Source of the DNA: Vreelandella hamiltonii
GTDB lineage: Bacteria; Pseudomonadota; Gammaproteobacteria; Pseudomonadales; Halomonadaceae
Direction of reading: 5' to 3'
Assembly: GCF_014651775.1 (NCBI RefSeq)
Contig: NZ_BMXN01000027.1
Coordinates: forward strand, 1 to 46,351
DNA: 46,351 nt
Below the pieces are notes generated by a model, which was not told where the DNA came from, made no database searches, and saw nothing but the letters and a program-made list of their open reading frames with translations. This document shows, in pieces, positions 20,201 through 26,529 of this stretch (positions are counted from its first letter, which is position 1; every line of letters begins with the position of its first letter). The position numbers and the translations under genes were made by a program.

Positions 20201-21604
20201 CCCGCGCTCACCCAAACCCTGTTCAGCGAAATGATGGCGCTGTTCAACGACGGCACCCTCAGCCCGCTGCCGTTCACCGCCTTCAGCCACAGCCAGGTCA
20301 TCGATGCCTTCCGCTACATGCAGCAGGCTCGCCAGATCGGCAAGGTAGTCGTCACCTACGAACAGCCTATTGCACCACCGCGCCAGGAACAGCTGGGCAG
20401 CGGCAGCCTCACCCTGCCCGCCAATGCCAGCTACCTGGTCACGGGTGGCCTGGGCGGCTTTGGCCTCAAGACGGCTCAGTGGCTGGTCAGCAAAGGCGCA
20501 CGGGAACTGATCCTGCTCAGCCGCAGCGGCCCTGCCAGTGAAGAAGCCCAGGCCTCCATCCGTGACTTCGATGCCCAGGGCATCAAGGTCATGGCCGCCG
20601 CCTGCGACATCACCGACCGCAACGCCCTGGCCAATGTGCTGGAACGCGCCAAGGCCGAGCTGAGCCCGCTGCACGGCATCGTCCACGCCGCCACGGTGAT
20701 CGACGACGGCCTGATCCGCAACCTGGACGCCGAACGCATCCATAAAGTGCTGGCCCCGAAAATCGATGGCGCGCGCCACCTGGAAGCGCTGACCCAGGAA
20801 GCCCCGCTGGACTTCTTCGTGGTCTACTCATCGGCCACTACGCTGTTCGGCAACCCTGGCCAAGGCAACTACGTAGCTGCCAACCACTGGCTCGAAGCCT
20901 TCGCTGCCCGCCGCCGCGCTCAGGGCCTTCCGGCCACCTGCGTACGCTGGGGTGCCATCGAAGACGTCGGCTTCCTGGCCCGCAATACCCGCACCCGCGA
21001 CGCCCTCCAAGAGCGTTTGGGAGGCTCGGCGCTGCGTTCCGACGACGCTCTGAAGGTGCTGGAACAGATGCTGCTGACCCCTGGGCCAAGCCTGGGCGTG
21101 CTGGAGCTGGAATGGGGCGCACTGGCGCGCTTCCTGCCCACCTCCGACACCCCGCGTTTCGACGAAATTGCCCGCGCCAGCGATGACGACGGCAGCCTCG
21201 ACCACGACGACGACATCAGCGCCCTGCTGGCCGACCTCTCGCCGGAAGAGCTGCACAGCACCATCACCGAACTGCTGCGCGCAGAGCTGGCCAGCATTCT
21301 GCTCATCGACGAAGAGAAGATCGACGTCAACCGCTCGGTGTACGACATGGGCTTCGACTCGCTGATGGGCGTGGAACTGATGACCGCCATCGAGAACCGC
21401 CTGGGCGTTCAAGTGCCGGTCATGGTCCTCAGCGAAGCCTCCACCCTCGACAAGCTGGCAGGCGTGCTGATCCAGAAGCTCCACCAGCACGATGAAGACG
21501 TTGAAGAGTCGCCGCAAGATGCGTTAGCCTCTCTGGCCGCCCGCCACGGTGCGGACGGCATTACCAGTGAGCCCGCATCCTCCCCAGCGACAGAGACACC
21601 ATGA
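14261..21604 (+). CDS. Fully reducing iterative type I polyketide/fatty acid synthase (RkpA/WcbR type)
   Basis: This 2447-residue megasynthase reads KS-AT-DH-inactive MT-ER-KR-ACP. The KS (about 1-430) has C172, H307 and H345. The AT (about 520-830) has GHSVG with S619 and an AFH motif (H723) typical of malonyl use. The DH (about 890-1170) has H920 and D1084. Residues 1240-1690 resemble a methyltransferase/structural region whose SAM loop is degraded to LLEAGPCAP. The ER (about 1700-2035) has HGAAGGVG at 1855. The KR (about 2045-2230) has TGGLGGFG and Y2204. The ACP carries S2367 in GFDSLMG. All reduction steps look active, so the product should be a saturated acyl chain. There is no thioesterase; the next gene, overlapping by 4 bases, probably releases the chain. 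Confidence 0.93.
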   Translation: MTKRVAIIGAAHRFPGTTPETFWQDLQAEKDLVTQVAPDRWSHDAFWHPDKRHPGTSVTFAAGSLGDISGFDAEFFGISPREAANMDPQQRMLLELAWEAMESAGIVPSTLRGSQCGVFLGVASLDYSYRLADDMAAIDASTATGNTSSIASNRLSYIFDLHGPSMSLDTACSSSMVAFHQACQSIRSGETPMALAGGISLHLHPYGFIIFSKASMLSPTGRCQVFDEAGNGYVRSEGAGLFLLKDYDLAVADGDNILAVVAGSAVNTDGHKSGLTVPNPSAQVALMRSAYEQAGISPDEIDYLEAHGTGTAVGDPIETRAIGEALGQHRKTPLLIGSVKSNVGHLETASGVAGLAKALYSLQHREVPATIGIRKLNPRIKFDEWNLHVVTKAQPLKPEGKLVIGVNSFGFGGANAHVILESAPETPAAERQVPDTRLPIRISARSEAALAASAQALANHLQATEQPFYDIAHTLFHHREQHSHGALCFASSAAEAAAALGQFAEGDTRQLTTLERLTDAKGPVFVYDGNGCQWATMGHDLLDTAPAFSDAIDRVDALFQRHGNFSLRAELAGLNQQAGEEERFVSTEIAQPALFALQVALTEWLKEQGITPAAVFGHSVGEVAAAWASGALSLEDAVKVIYYRSDFQGKTRGQGEMTAVAMSADDIAPWLAKPEFGRVSLAGINSPKGITLAGDKDQLSELEAALSAQEVFAKRLPLDYAFHSPAMDSIQEGVVEALAGIQPQPTRIPYFSTVTGALAEGTTLDAHYWWLNIREPVLFDDAATQLIQQGYNVFVEVGAHPILRRYLNESLRQQEHSGLVLGTVERHKPGLEGLQRTLGQLLLSGLSLPSGHYFPVEGQRVLLPRYPWQRTHLWVQGTQDGQGLLSRYYQHPLLGYPLAQQEHTWESQLDTKRQPWLADHVVGEGAVFPGAGFIELALAAAMQQKDTPLLDIEELEIRAPLLLDGPNGRTMRLTLDPDDGRLEIHSREPATGSEWQLNTVARRMRESRGFLLNRQAPALPSRAADYTLEQHLAMAERIGLHYGPAFQAITRGWIEGDSVIGEIHLSEAVTAQLDTLHVHPGILDSAFQLFIPLLARQAEFASQLAFVPVRVGRIQVNAEAGTPVLARAVMGKRAPHSFTADFELYDAEGRAVAVLSQTRFKAIRLNRAHHQHFSYLDIELTPAPLSAVTLPMPSEALPRLMGLSDAFSASTGQRYAQEVAPLLDSLSEAFAQQGQPAEPTAPGDDAASDEAAPLPPETIWQLLVQDYPDYFAPIHLVGRLGLHKEALARGTDTLESLGVTHEHLAGINRVLIGESGWQVLASELGSLMEAALAALPEGQRLALLEAGPCAPALGQRLLERLAHHSPKVTDSYRYRALTTSDTARHQAEQLQERYPLIDVQPLEESLPTLAEAQKAQLAFISADVTQPERTRQLIEALPSQLAPGAQLIVVGIHPSRWLDDLLATPGIGQAALEQATLIEWLSAQGLSVTAPIELEENGAYLLHAQAPSEQPGSAAQAPQAHTLVIADDTQQALANALAAALDNVTLLSDGEPAALLAEQLRQHETPPAALNVLDLRGLGQDTTAAQTQRCHLAQQWSLALEHSGLEAQGSRVTLWLLTQGYQHGDDAALWGFGRSLANEAVGHSVTLLELPEQPSSEALACIADSVTHPDAENELVITQAGTRYATRLRTLPAPHPHKASQVAPRQAMTLGFALPGQLRQLQWRPRQLPELGADEVEVRVKATGLNFRDVMYTLGLLSDEAIENGFAGPTLGLEFSGEIVAVGSNVTHLAPGQGVVGFGPASFSDRLVASQHAVAPLPEGVSYAAAATIPTTFFTVYYALKHLARLQPGEKVLIHGAAGGVGIAALQIAQWMGADIYATVGSEEKRDFLRLMGEARLYDSRSLTFAEEILEDTQGEGVDIVLNSLAGEAINQNLRALRPFGRFLELGKRDFYENTHIGLRPFRNNLSYFGIDSDQLMKVQPALTQTLFSEMMALFNDGTLSPLPFTAFSHSQVIDAFRYMQQARQIGKVVVTYEQPIAPPRQEQLGSGSLTLPANASYLVTGGLGGFGLKTAQWLVSKGARELILLSRSGPASEEAQASIRDFDAQGIKVMAAACDITDRNALANVLERAKAELSPLHGIVHAATVIDDGLIRNLDAERIHKVLAPKIDGARHLEALTQEAPLDFFVVYSSATTLFGNPGQGNYVAANHWLEAFAARRRAQGLPATCVRWGAIEDVGFLARNTRTRDALQERLGGSALRSDDALKVLEQMLLTPGPSLGVLELEWGALARFLPTSDTPRFDEIARASDDDGSLDHDDDISALLADLSPEELHSTITELLRAELASILLIDEEKIDVNRSVYDMGFDSLMGVELMTAIENRLGVQVPVMVLSEASTLDKLAGVLIQKLHQHDEDVEESPQDALASLAARHGADGITSEPASSPATETP

Positions 21605-22929
21605 CCGCCAAGCGTTCAGAACTAAAACGCCAGCTACTGGAACAGGCGCGCAAGCGCCCTACCGCAAGAGCCAGCCAGCCCACTGCCCCTGCCACCAGCG
21701 CAGGGGCAACCCGTTCCGTGCCCGAACGCTTCACCCGCTTCGATGCCCACCCAGGCTATCAACAGCTCTCGATGATGCGTCAGGGCGCGCAACAGCTGGG
21801 CTTGCAGGTGCCGTTCTTCAAGGTGCACGACGGCCTGGCCGGGGCCACCAGCGTCATGCAAGGTCGCACCTGCATCAACTTCGCCAGCTACAATTACCTG
21901 GGCTACTCCGGCGACCCGCGGGTCATCCAGGCCGCCTGCGAGGCCGCCCAGCACTACGGCACCTCGGTATCTGCCAGCCGTGTGGTCTCGGGCGAGCGCC
22001 CCATTCACGGCGATCTGGAACAGGCCATCGCCAAGGCGTATGCCGTGGAAGATGCCGTGGCCTTCGTCAGCGGCCATGCCACCAACGTCTCCACGCTAGG
22101 TTACCTGCTGGGCCCCAAGGATCTGATCCTCCACGACGAGTACATCCACAACAGCTCGTTGGTCGGTGCCCAGCTCTCCGGGGCCAAGCGCATGTCGTTC
22201 AGCCACAATGACCCCGACGCCCTGGACGCGCTGCTCGCCCAGCACCGCCACCAGTTCGAACGCGTGCTGGTGGTGATCGAAGGGCTCTACAGCATGGACG
22301 GCGACATCCCCGACCTGCCTCGCTTCATCTCCATCAAACAGCGCCATCAAGCCTGGCTGATGGTCGACGAAGCCCACTCCTTCGGCGTCATGGGCGAAAC
22401 AGGCCTGGGCCTGCGGGAACACTTTGCCATCGACCCCACCCAGGTAGACATCTGGATGGGCACCATGAGCAAAACGCTCTCCGGCTGCGGCGGCTACATC
22501 GCGGGCAACCAAGCCCTGGTCGAAACCCTGCGCTACTTCGCGCCCGGCTTCCTCTACAGCGTCGGCATGCCCGCCCAGGTCGCCGCCCCCTCGCTCAAGG
22601 TACTGGAACTCATGGCCCAGGAACCCGAGCGGGTCGCCAAGCTACAGGCCATCTCCCGTTACTTCCTCGAACAGGCGCAAGCACGCGGCATGGACACCGG
22701 CCACAGCATCGGCTCCGCCGTCGTCCCCGTCATCGTCGGCAGCTCACCCCTGGCCGCCAAGCTCTCCAACGCCCTGCTCGAAAAAGACATCAACGTCCAA
22801 CCCATCCTCTACCCCGCCGTCCCCGAAAAAAGCGCCCGCCTACGCTTCTTCCTCTCCTGCGAGCACACCCAAGCCCACATCGACGAAACGTTGGATGTAC
22901 TGGAGAAGCTATTGGCCGAGGGAATGTGA
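21601..22929 (+). CDS. Alpha-oxoamine synthase (AONS/serine palmitoyltransferase family, RkpG/WcbT type)
   Basis: This 442-residue PLP enzyme condenses an amino acid with an acyl thioester, losing CO2 and giving an amino-ketone. The PLP lysine is K291 in MSKTLSG, and D256 and H259 lie in DEAHSFG. An extension of about 60 residues precedes the usual core (NFASYNYLGYSG). Its ATG overlaps the PKS TGA, and the PKS ends in an ACP without a thioesterase. Direct transfer of the chain from ACP to an amino acid is therefore the simplest reading. The amino acid cannot be told from sequence; serine would give a sphingoid-like base. Three TGAGGAG heptamers begin at its stop codon. Confidence 0.93.
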   Translation: MTAKRSELKRQLLEQARKRPTARASQPTAPATSAGATRSVPERFTRFDAHPGYQQLSMMRQGAQQLGLQVPFFKVHDGLAGATSVMQGRTCINFASYNYLGYSGDPRVIQAACEAAQHYGTSVSASRVVSGERPIHGDLEQAIAKAYAVEDAVAFVSGHATNVSTLGYLLGPKDLILHDEYIHNSSLVGAQLSGAKRMSFSHNDPDALDALLAQHRHQFERVLVVIEGLYSMDGDIPDLPRFISIKQRHQAWLMVDEAHSFGVMGETGLGLREHFAIDPTQVDIWMGTMSKTLSGCGGYIAGNQALVETLRYFAPGFLYSVGMPAQVAAPSLKVLELMAQEPERVAKLQAISRYFLEQAQARGMDTGHSIGSAVVPVIVGSSPLAAKLSNALLEKDINVQPILYPAVPEKSARLRFFLSCEHTQAHIDETLDVLEKLLAEGM

Positions 22930-22947
22930 GGAGTGAGGAGTGAGGAG
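22927..22947 (+). repeat. TGAGGAG heptamer x3 starting at the oxoamine synthase stop codon
   Basis: Three perfect tandem copies of TGAGGAG run from 22927, and the first TGA is the stop codon of the preceding gene. A fourth TGA follows at 22948. The tract ends four bases before the first copy of the large inverted-end element at 22952. Confidence 0.9.
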
Positions 22948-22951
22948 TGAA

Positions 22952-23112
22952 CCGTAGCGCGGCGTAACGATAGAGCGAGAGCAACGAGCGAAAGAGGCAC
23001 CCGCGAAGGGCGGCACCCGCCGCCCCGATCACGCCACCGCGACCCTCTGTGCCCCCATCGGCAACGCTAACGCATTGCTTCGCGGGTGCGCTCCGCTTAC
23101 ACCGCGCTACGG
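22952..23112. repeat. Inverted-end repeat element, copy 1 (161 bp, shorter variant)
   Basis: The copy starts CCGTAGCGCGGCGTAA and ends with the matching inverted TTACACCGCGCTACGG. The interior contains GAGGCACCCGCGAAGG near the left and a CTTCGCGGGTGCG counterpart near the right, so the arms could fold into a long imperfect hairpin. This copy is shorter in the middle than copies 2-5. It sits between the oxoamine synthase and the rfaH-like gene, ending 50 bases before the latter's ATG. It has no coding content. Small size, terminal repeats and multiple copies suggest a MITE-like or REP-like element. Confidence 0.85.
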
Positions 23113-23162
23113 GGTACCCACCACCGCCTATCACGCCACCCAGGGCAAAAAAAGGTAACCGC

Positions 23163-23678
23163 ATGGTAATCGCAACACCCCAAACCAGCACCGCCCACTG
23201 GTACGTCATCCAATGCAAAGGCAGTGAATCCTTCCGCGCCGCCGAACACCTCGCCAACCAAGGCTACGAGGTGTTCCACCCCGTGCTGGACGTCAAACGC
23301 AAACGGCAAGGCAAGCTCACCACCGTCGCCGAACCCCTCTTCCCCTACTACCTGTTCATCCAGCTAGACCAGGTCAGCAGCAACTGGCGCCCCATCCGCT
23401 CCACCCGAGGCGTCCTGCGCCTGCTCACCTTCGGCAACACCCCCATCGCCGTGCCCGACGCCCTCGTCGCCACCCTCCGTGCCCAACCCCACCGCCAGGA
23501 AGGCAACCACAGCATCTTCACCGCCGGCGACAAAGTCACCATCACCGAAGGCCCCTTCAAAGACCTCGAAGCCATCTTCACCCGCTGCAAAGGCGAAGAA
23601 CGCGCCATCGTCCTCCTCAACGTCCTCCAACGCCCCCACCCCGTCGAACTCCCCGTAGAAAGCCTGGAAAAGCGGTGA
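23163..23678 (+). CDS. rfaH: RfaH-type NusG-family transcription antiterminator
   Basis: This 171-residue NusG paralogue has an N-terminal NGN domain (WYVIQCKGSESFRAAEHL, EPLFPYYLFIQLD, STRGVLRLLTFG) and a C-terminal KOW domain (GDKVTITEGPFKDLEAIF, then a LLNVLQR segment). These match RfaH, which loads on RNA polymerase at ops sites and lets it read through long capsule, LPS and toxin operons. ATG 23163 has AGGTAA upstream. The frame is open back to 23049, but that part lies in repeat DNA and lacks family similarity. Its place at the end of a 14-kb capsule operon suggests it acts on this locus. No canonical ops is visible in the leaders here. Confidence 0.9.
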   Translation: MVIATPQTSTAHWYVIQCKGSESFRAAEHLANQGYEVFHPVLDVKRKRQGKLTTVAEPLFPYYLFIQLDQVSSNWRPIRSTRGVLRLLTFGNTPIAVPDALVATLRAQPHRQEGNHSIFTAGDKVTITEGPFKDLEAIFTRCKGEERAIVLLNVLQRPHPVELPVESLEKR

Positions 23679-23685
23679 AGCGAAT

Positions 23686-23713
23686 GGCGAACGGCGAACG
23701 GCGAACGGCGAAT
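23686..23713 (+). repeat. GGCGAAC heptamer x4
   Basis: Four tandem heptamers follow the rfaH-like stop codon by seven bases; three are GGCGAAC and the last is GGCGAAT. A looser tail (GGTAAAC, GGTGAAT) follows and runs up to element copy 2. Confidence 0.85.
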
Positions 23714-23736
23714 GATGGTAAACGGTGAATGATCAA

Positions 23737-23913
23737 CCGTAGCGCGGCGTAACGACTGAGCGAGAGCAACGAGCGAAGGAGGCACCCGCGAAGGCGGCGC
23801 CAGCCGCCCTGATTGAGCCACCACCACCCACCGCGCCACCGCCGCCCATGTGCCCTCATCGGCAACGCTAACGCATTGCTTCGCGGGTGCGCTCCGCTTA
23901 CGCCGCGCTACGG
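23737..23913. repeat. Inverted-end repeat element, copy 2 (177 bp)
   Basis: Ends are CCGTAGCGCGGCGTAA and TTACGCCGCGCTACGG, a 16-bp perfect terminal inverted repeat. The interior holds GGCGGCGCCAGCCGCC, a compact hairpin, and a CCACC-rich stretch. It closely matches copies 3 and 4. Confidence 0.88.
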
Positions 23914-23981
23914 GGTCATCGCCCATATTGGGGATGGGGACATAGACATGCCCACGGGCATGGGGAATGGGCACGGATACC

Positions 23982-24159
23982 CCGTAGCGCGGCGTAACGA
24001 TTGAGCGAGAGCAACGAGCGAAGGAGGCACCCGCGAAGGCGGCGCCAGCCGCCCTGATTGAGCCACCACCACCCACCGCGCCACCGCACACCCATATGGC
24101 CTCATCGGCATCCCTAACGGGATGCTTCGCGGGTGCGCTCCGCTTACACCGCGCTACGG
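23982..24159. repeat. Inverted-end repeat element, copy 3 (178 bp)
   Basis: It has the same 16-bp ends and interior hairpin as copy 2. The right part reads CCCTAACGGGATGCTTCGCG where copy 2 has an AACGCATTGC version, so the two differ by paired changes that keep an internal stem. Confidence 0.88.
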
Positions 24160-24214
24160 GGTCATCGCCAACATCGGGCATGGGGAATGGTCATGGGCAC
24201 GGGCATGGGCACCC

Positions 24215-24391
24215 CCGTAGCGCGGCGTAACGACTGAGCGAGAGCAACGAGCGAAGGAGGCACCCGCGAAGGCGGCGCCAGCCGCCCTGATTGAGCCACC
24301 ACCACCCACCGCGCCACCGCCCACCCATATGGCCTCATCGGCATCCCTAACGGGATGCTTCGCGGGTGCGCTCCGCTTACGCCGCGCTACG
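24215..24391. repeat. Inverted-end repeat element, copy 4 (about 177 bp)
   Basis: It is nearly identical to copy 3 inside. The right end reads CCGCGCTACGA, one mismatch from the consensus terminal repeat. Confidence 0.87.
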
Positions 24392-24453
24392 AGGTCATCG
24401 CCCATATTAACCGTGGCGAATTGGCGTGGGCATGGACATGGGCACGGATACCC

Positions 24454-24632
24454 CCGTAGCGCGGCGTAACGATTGAGCGAGAGCAACGAGCGAATGAGGC
24501 ACCCGCGAAGGGCGGCGCCAGCCGCCCCGATCACGCCACCACAACCCACCGCGCCACCGCCGCCCATGTGCCCTCATCGGCAACGCTCACCGCGTTGCTT
24601 CGCGGGTGCGCTTCGCTTACACCGCGCTACGG
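24454..24632. repeat. Inverted-end repeat element, copy 5 (179 bp)
   Basis: The ends are intact. The interior resembles copy 1 in the segment GAAGGGCGGCGCC and copies 2-4 in length. ACGGATAC occurs at both outer flanks, which may be a chance match or a trace of duplication. Confidence 0.86.
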
Positions 24633-24675
24633 ATACATCGCCCATATTGGGCGAGGGAAATGAGCATGGGCACCA

Positions 24676-24820
24676 CCGTAGCGCGGCGTAACGATTGAGC
24701 GAGAGCAACGAGCGAATGAGGCACCCGCAGCGGCGGCCCGGCGCGAAGGCGGCGCCAGCCGCCCCGATTACGCCACCACAACCAGCCGCGCCACCGCCCA
24801 CCATCACGCCCCCCTCACCA
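24676..24820. repeat. Inverted-end repeat element, copy 6 (3' truncated)
   Basis: The left end and first half are clear. A GC-rich insertion (CGGCGGCCCGG) follows the CACCCGC segment. The right terminal repeat is missing, and the sequence fades into C-rich DNA just before the cysQ stop. The right boundary is approximate. Confidence 0.7.
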
Positions 24821-24837
24821 CCACCCGCACCCCAACA

Positions 24838-25605
24838 TCACCCCCGATCCCCCCACACCACAAAAGGCGGGTTCAGAGTTTGAGAGGGGGTGGCGTAATG
24901 CAGCGGTTGGCCGTCCAGGGTGACGATGCGCCCTCCGGCCTGGTGGACGATGGCGTGGGCGGCGGCGGTGTCCCAGAGGCTGGTGGGGCCGAAGCGGGGG
25001 TAAACGTCGGCTTGGCCTTCGGCGATCAAACAGCTTTTCAGCGAACTGCCCATGGGGTGCATCTGATAAGGCCCCAACGCTGCCAGCCAATCGGTGAGCG
25101 CGGGGTCGTGATGAGAGCGGCTGCCCAGCACGCGCCACATGGCACCCTCGGCGGGCCTGCCCGACACTTGCAAACGGGTACGCTGGCCATCCGGCGCTAC
25201 CTTGTAGGCCCCCAGCCCCTCTGCCGCCAGGTAAGCAACGCCTGTTACCGGAGCGGTCACCACGCCCAGGATCGGCGCACCGTGTTCGATCAGCGCGATG
25301 TTCACGGTGAACTCCCCGTTGCGCTTGATGAACTCCTTGGTGCCATCCAGCGGGTCCACCAGCCAGTAGCGGCCATCGTCACCCACTCCTGAAAAGCCTT
25401 CCACATCCTCTTCGGAAAGAATGGGATGCCCCTGCGGCAGCGCCTGCAAACCTTGCCGAATGACGTCATGCGCCGCTCGATCTGCCTCGGTCAGCGGGCT
25501 GTGGTCCTGCTTGATCATCACATCGAAGGCGCGGCCATACACCGCCATGATGGCACTGTCCGCCGCCTTGGCAATGGCCAACACCTGTTCCAGTAATTCG
25601 CGCAT
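24838..25605 (-). CDS. cysQ: 3'(2'),5'-bisphosphate nucleotidase CysQ
   Basis: This 255-residue protein belongs to the inositol-monophosphatase fold. It carries the family metal sites: PLTEAD (about 38-43), SEED (64-67), DPLDGTKEF (84-92) and a C-terminal WDTAAAHA. CysQ removes the 3'-phosphate from PAP, the by-product of PAPS-dependent reactions. The ATG at 25603-25605 has a strong GGGAGG six bases upstream, which rules out the longer open frame to 25656. It is the last gene of the minus-strand run, 69 bases after galU and behind a terminator-like hairpin. It may serve general sulfur metabolism or recycle PAP from polysaccharide sulfation; no sulfotransferase is in the window. Confidence 0.92.
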   Translation of the reverse strand: MRELLEQVLAIAKAADSAIMAVYGRAFDVMIKQDHSPLTEADRAAHDVIRQGLQALPQGHPILSEEDVEGFSGVGDDGRYWLVDPLDGTKEFIKRNGEFTVNIALIEHGAPILGVVTAPVTGVAYLAAEGLGAYKVAPDGQRTRLQVSGRPAEGAMWRVLGSRSHHDPALTDWLAALGPYQMHPMGSSLKSCLIAEGQADVYPRFGPTSLWDTAAAHAIVHQAGGRIVTLDGQPLHYATPSQTLNPPFVVWGDRG

Positions 25606-25622
25606 GGCACCTCCCAAACATG

Positions 25623-25649
25623 AAAAAACCGCCCACGGGGGACGGTTTT
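25623..25649 (-). terminator. Rho-independent terminator after galU
   Basis: On the minus strand AACCGTCC and GGGCGGTT form an 8-bp stem around CCCGT, followed by a run of T. One pair is a G-U wobble that forms only in the minus-strand transcript, supporting that direction. It lies between the galU stop and the cysQ ribosome-binding site. Expression of cysQ from the upstream operon would need read-through. Confidence 0.75.
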
Positions 25650-25674
25650 CGAACACGCAGCCTGCAACAGGCCG

Positions 25675-26529
25675 TTAAACGTCGTAACCCGCTTCACGGG
25701 CCAGCGTGGTATTGGCCTGCAGCCAGCCTTCGATATGCCCGCAGTCGAACGTACGGCCATGCATACGGTACGCCTGCACCGACTTGCCTTCCTGCATCAA
25801 GCGGTCGATGGCATCGGTGAGCTGGATTTCGTTGCCCGCGCCGGGCGGCTGGTCGCGCAGCAGCTCCATGATGCGGTAAGGCAGCACGTAGCGGCCAATC
25901 ACGGAAAGGCGCGAAGGCGCTTCTTCCGGCTTGGGCTTTTCCACCACGCCTCGCATGTTGGCGCTTTCGCCTGCCGCAGGCTCATCGCAATCCACGATGC
26001 CATAGCGGTACACCTCTTCCTGGGGCACGGCTTCCACCATGATTTGCGATGCGTCGTTGGCTTCCCAGCGCGCCACCATGCTGCCCAGGTCACAGGCACT
26101 GCTGCCCAGCTGCGGCTTGACCAGCACGTCGGGCAGAATCACCGCGAACGGCTCGTCCTGGTCCAGCAGGTGGGCCGCGCAAAAGATCGCATGCCCCAGT
26201 CCCTTGGCATTTGGCTGGCGAACACTGGTCACCTTCAACTGCTTGGGAGAAATGGCCGACAGCGTCTCCAGCAGCACATCCTTACCCTTGCTGGCCAGCG
26301 AATGCTCAAGCTCGAAGTGGGCATCGAAATGGTCTTCGATGGCCGATTTACCCGCACGTGTCACCAAAATGATCTCGTTGATGCCTGCGGCCAGCGCCTC
26401 TTCCACCACGTGCTGAATCAAGGGGCGGTCGACCACCGGCACCATCTCCTTGGGGATCGCCTTGCTGATGGGCAGCAGGCGGGTACCAAACCCCGCCACC
26501 GGAATAATCGCCTTGCGTACTTGAGTCAT
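25675..26529 (-). CDS. galU: UTP-glucose-1-phosphate uridylyltransferase
   Basis: This 284-residue nucleotidyltransferase converts glucose-1-phosphate and UTP to UDP-glucose. It has the GalU nucleotide loop GFGTRLLPISKAIPKEM near residue 13, a VDRPLIQHVVEEA segment, QPNAKGLGHAI and GNEIQLTDAI. Its ATG overlaps the pgi stop as ATGA, and a terminator follows. With pgi, pgm and ugd it forms a complete route from hexose phosphate to UDP-glucose and UDP-glucuronate for the neighbouring glycosyltransferases. Confidence 0.96.
   Translation of the reverse strand: MTQVRKAIIPVAGFGTRLLPISKAIPKEMVPVVDRPLIQHVVEEALAAGINEIILVTRAGKSAIEDHFDAHFELEHSLASKGKDVLLETLSAISPKQLKVTSVRQPNAKGLGHAIFCAAHLLDQDEPFAVILPDVLVKPQLGSSACDLGSMVARWEANDASQIMVEAVPQEEVYRYGIVDCDEPAAGESANMRGVVEKPKPEEAPSRLSVIGRYVLPYRIMELLRDQPPGAGNEIQLTDAIDRLMQEGKSVQAYRMHGRTFDCGHIEGWLQANTTLAREAGYDV

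Larger units (their letters stand above)
23679..24837. other. Non-coding repeat region between convergent genes
   Basis: This stretch of about 1.16 kb lies between the 3' ends of the rfaH-like gene and cysQ. It holds a GGCGAAC heptamer tract and five further copies of the inverted-end element. The copies are separated by 43-68 base spacers of G-rich short repeats such as GGGCATGGGCAC. ORFs across it are short, in shifting frames and follow the repeat. Its hairpin content could stop transcription from both sides. No promoter is convincing. Confidence 0.8.

Noticed and set aside
14249..20779. Long minus-strand ORFs (up to 565 codons) opposite the PKS gene
   Set aside because: They mirror the codon structure of a GC-rich, intact PKS frame, have low-complexity Gly/Gln/His-rich translations and no recognisable domain. 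The plus-strand frame has full catalytic motifs throughout.
23049..23162. N-terminal extension of the rfaH-like gene
   Set aside because: The added residues are encoded by repeat element copy 1 and have no NusG-family similarity. ATG 23163 has its own ribosome site.
22952..24820. CRISPR array
   Set aside because: Units are 160-180 bp with inverted ends, spacers vary from 43 to 68 bases and are themselves G-rich short repeats, and no cas gene is present.
24880..25392. 170-codon plus-strand ORF opposite cysQ
   Set aside because: It is antisense to an intact cysQ with all metal-binding motifs, and its translation shows no domain.
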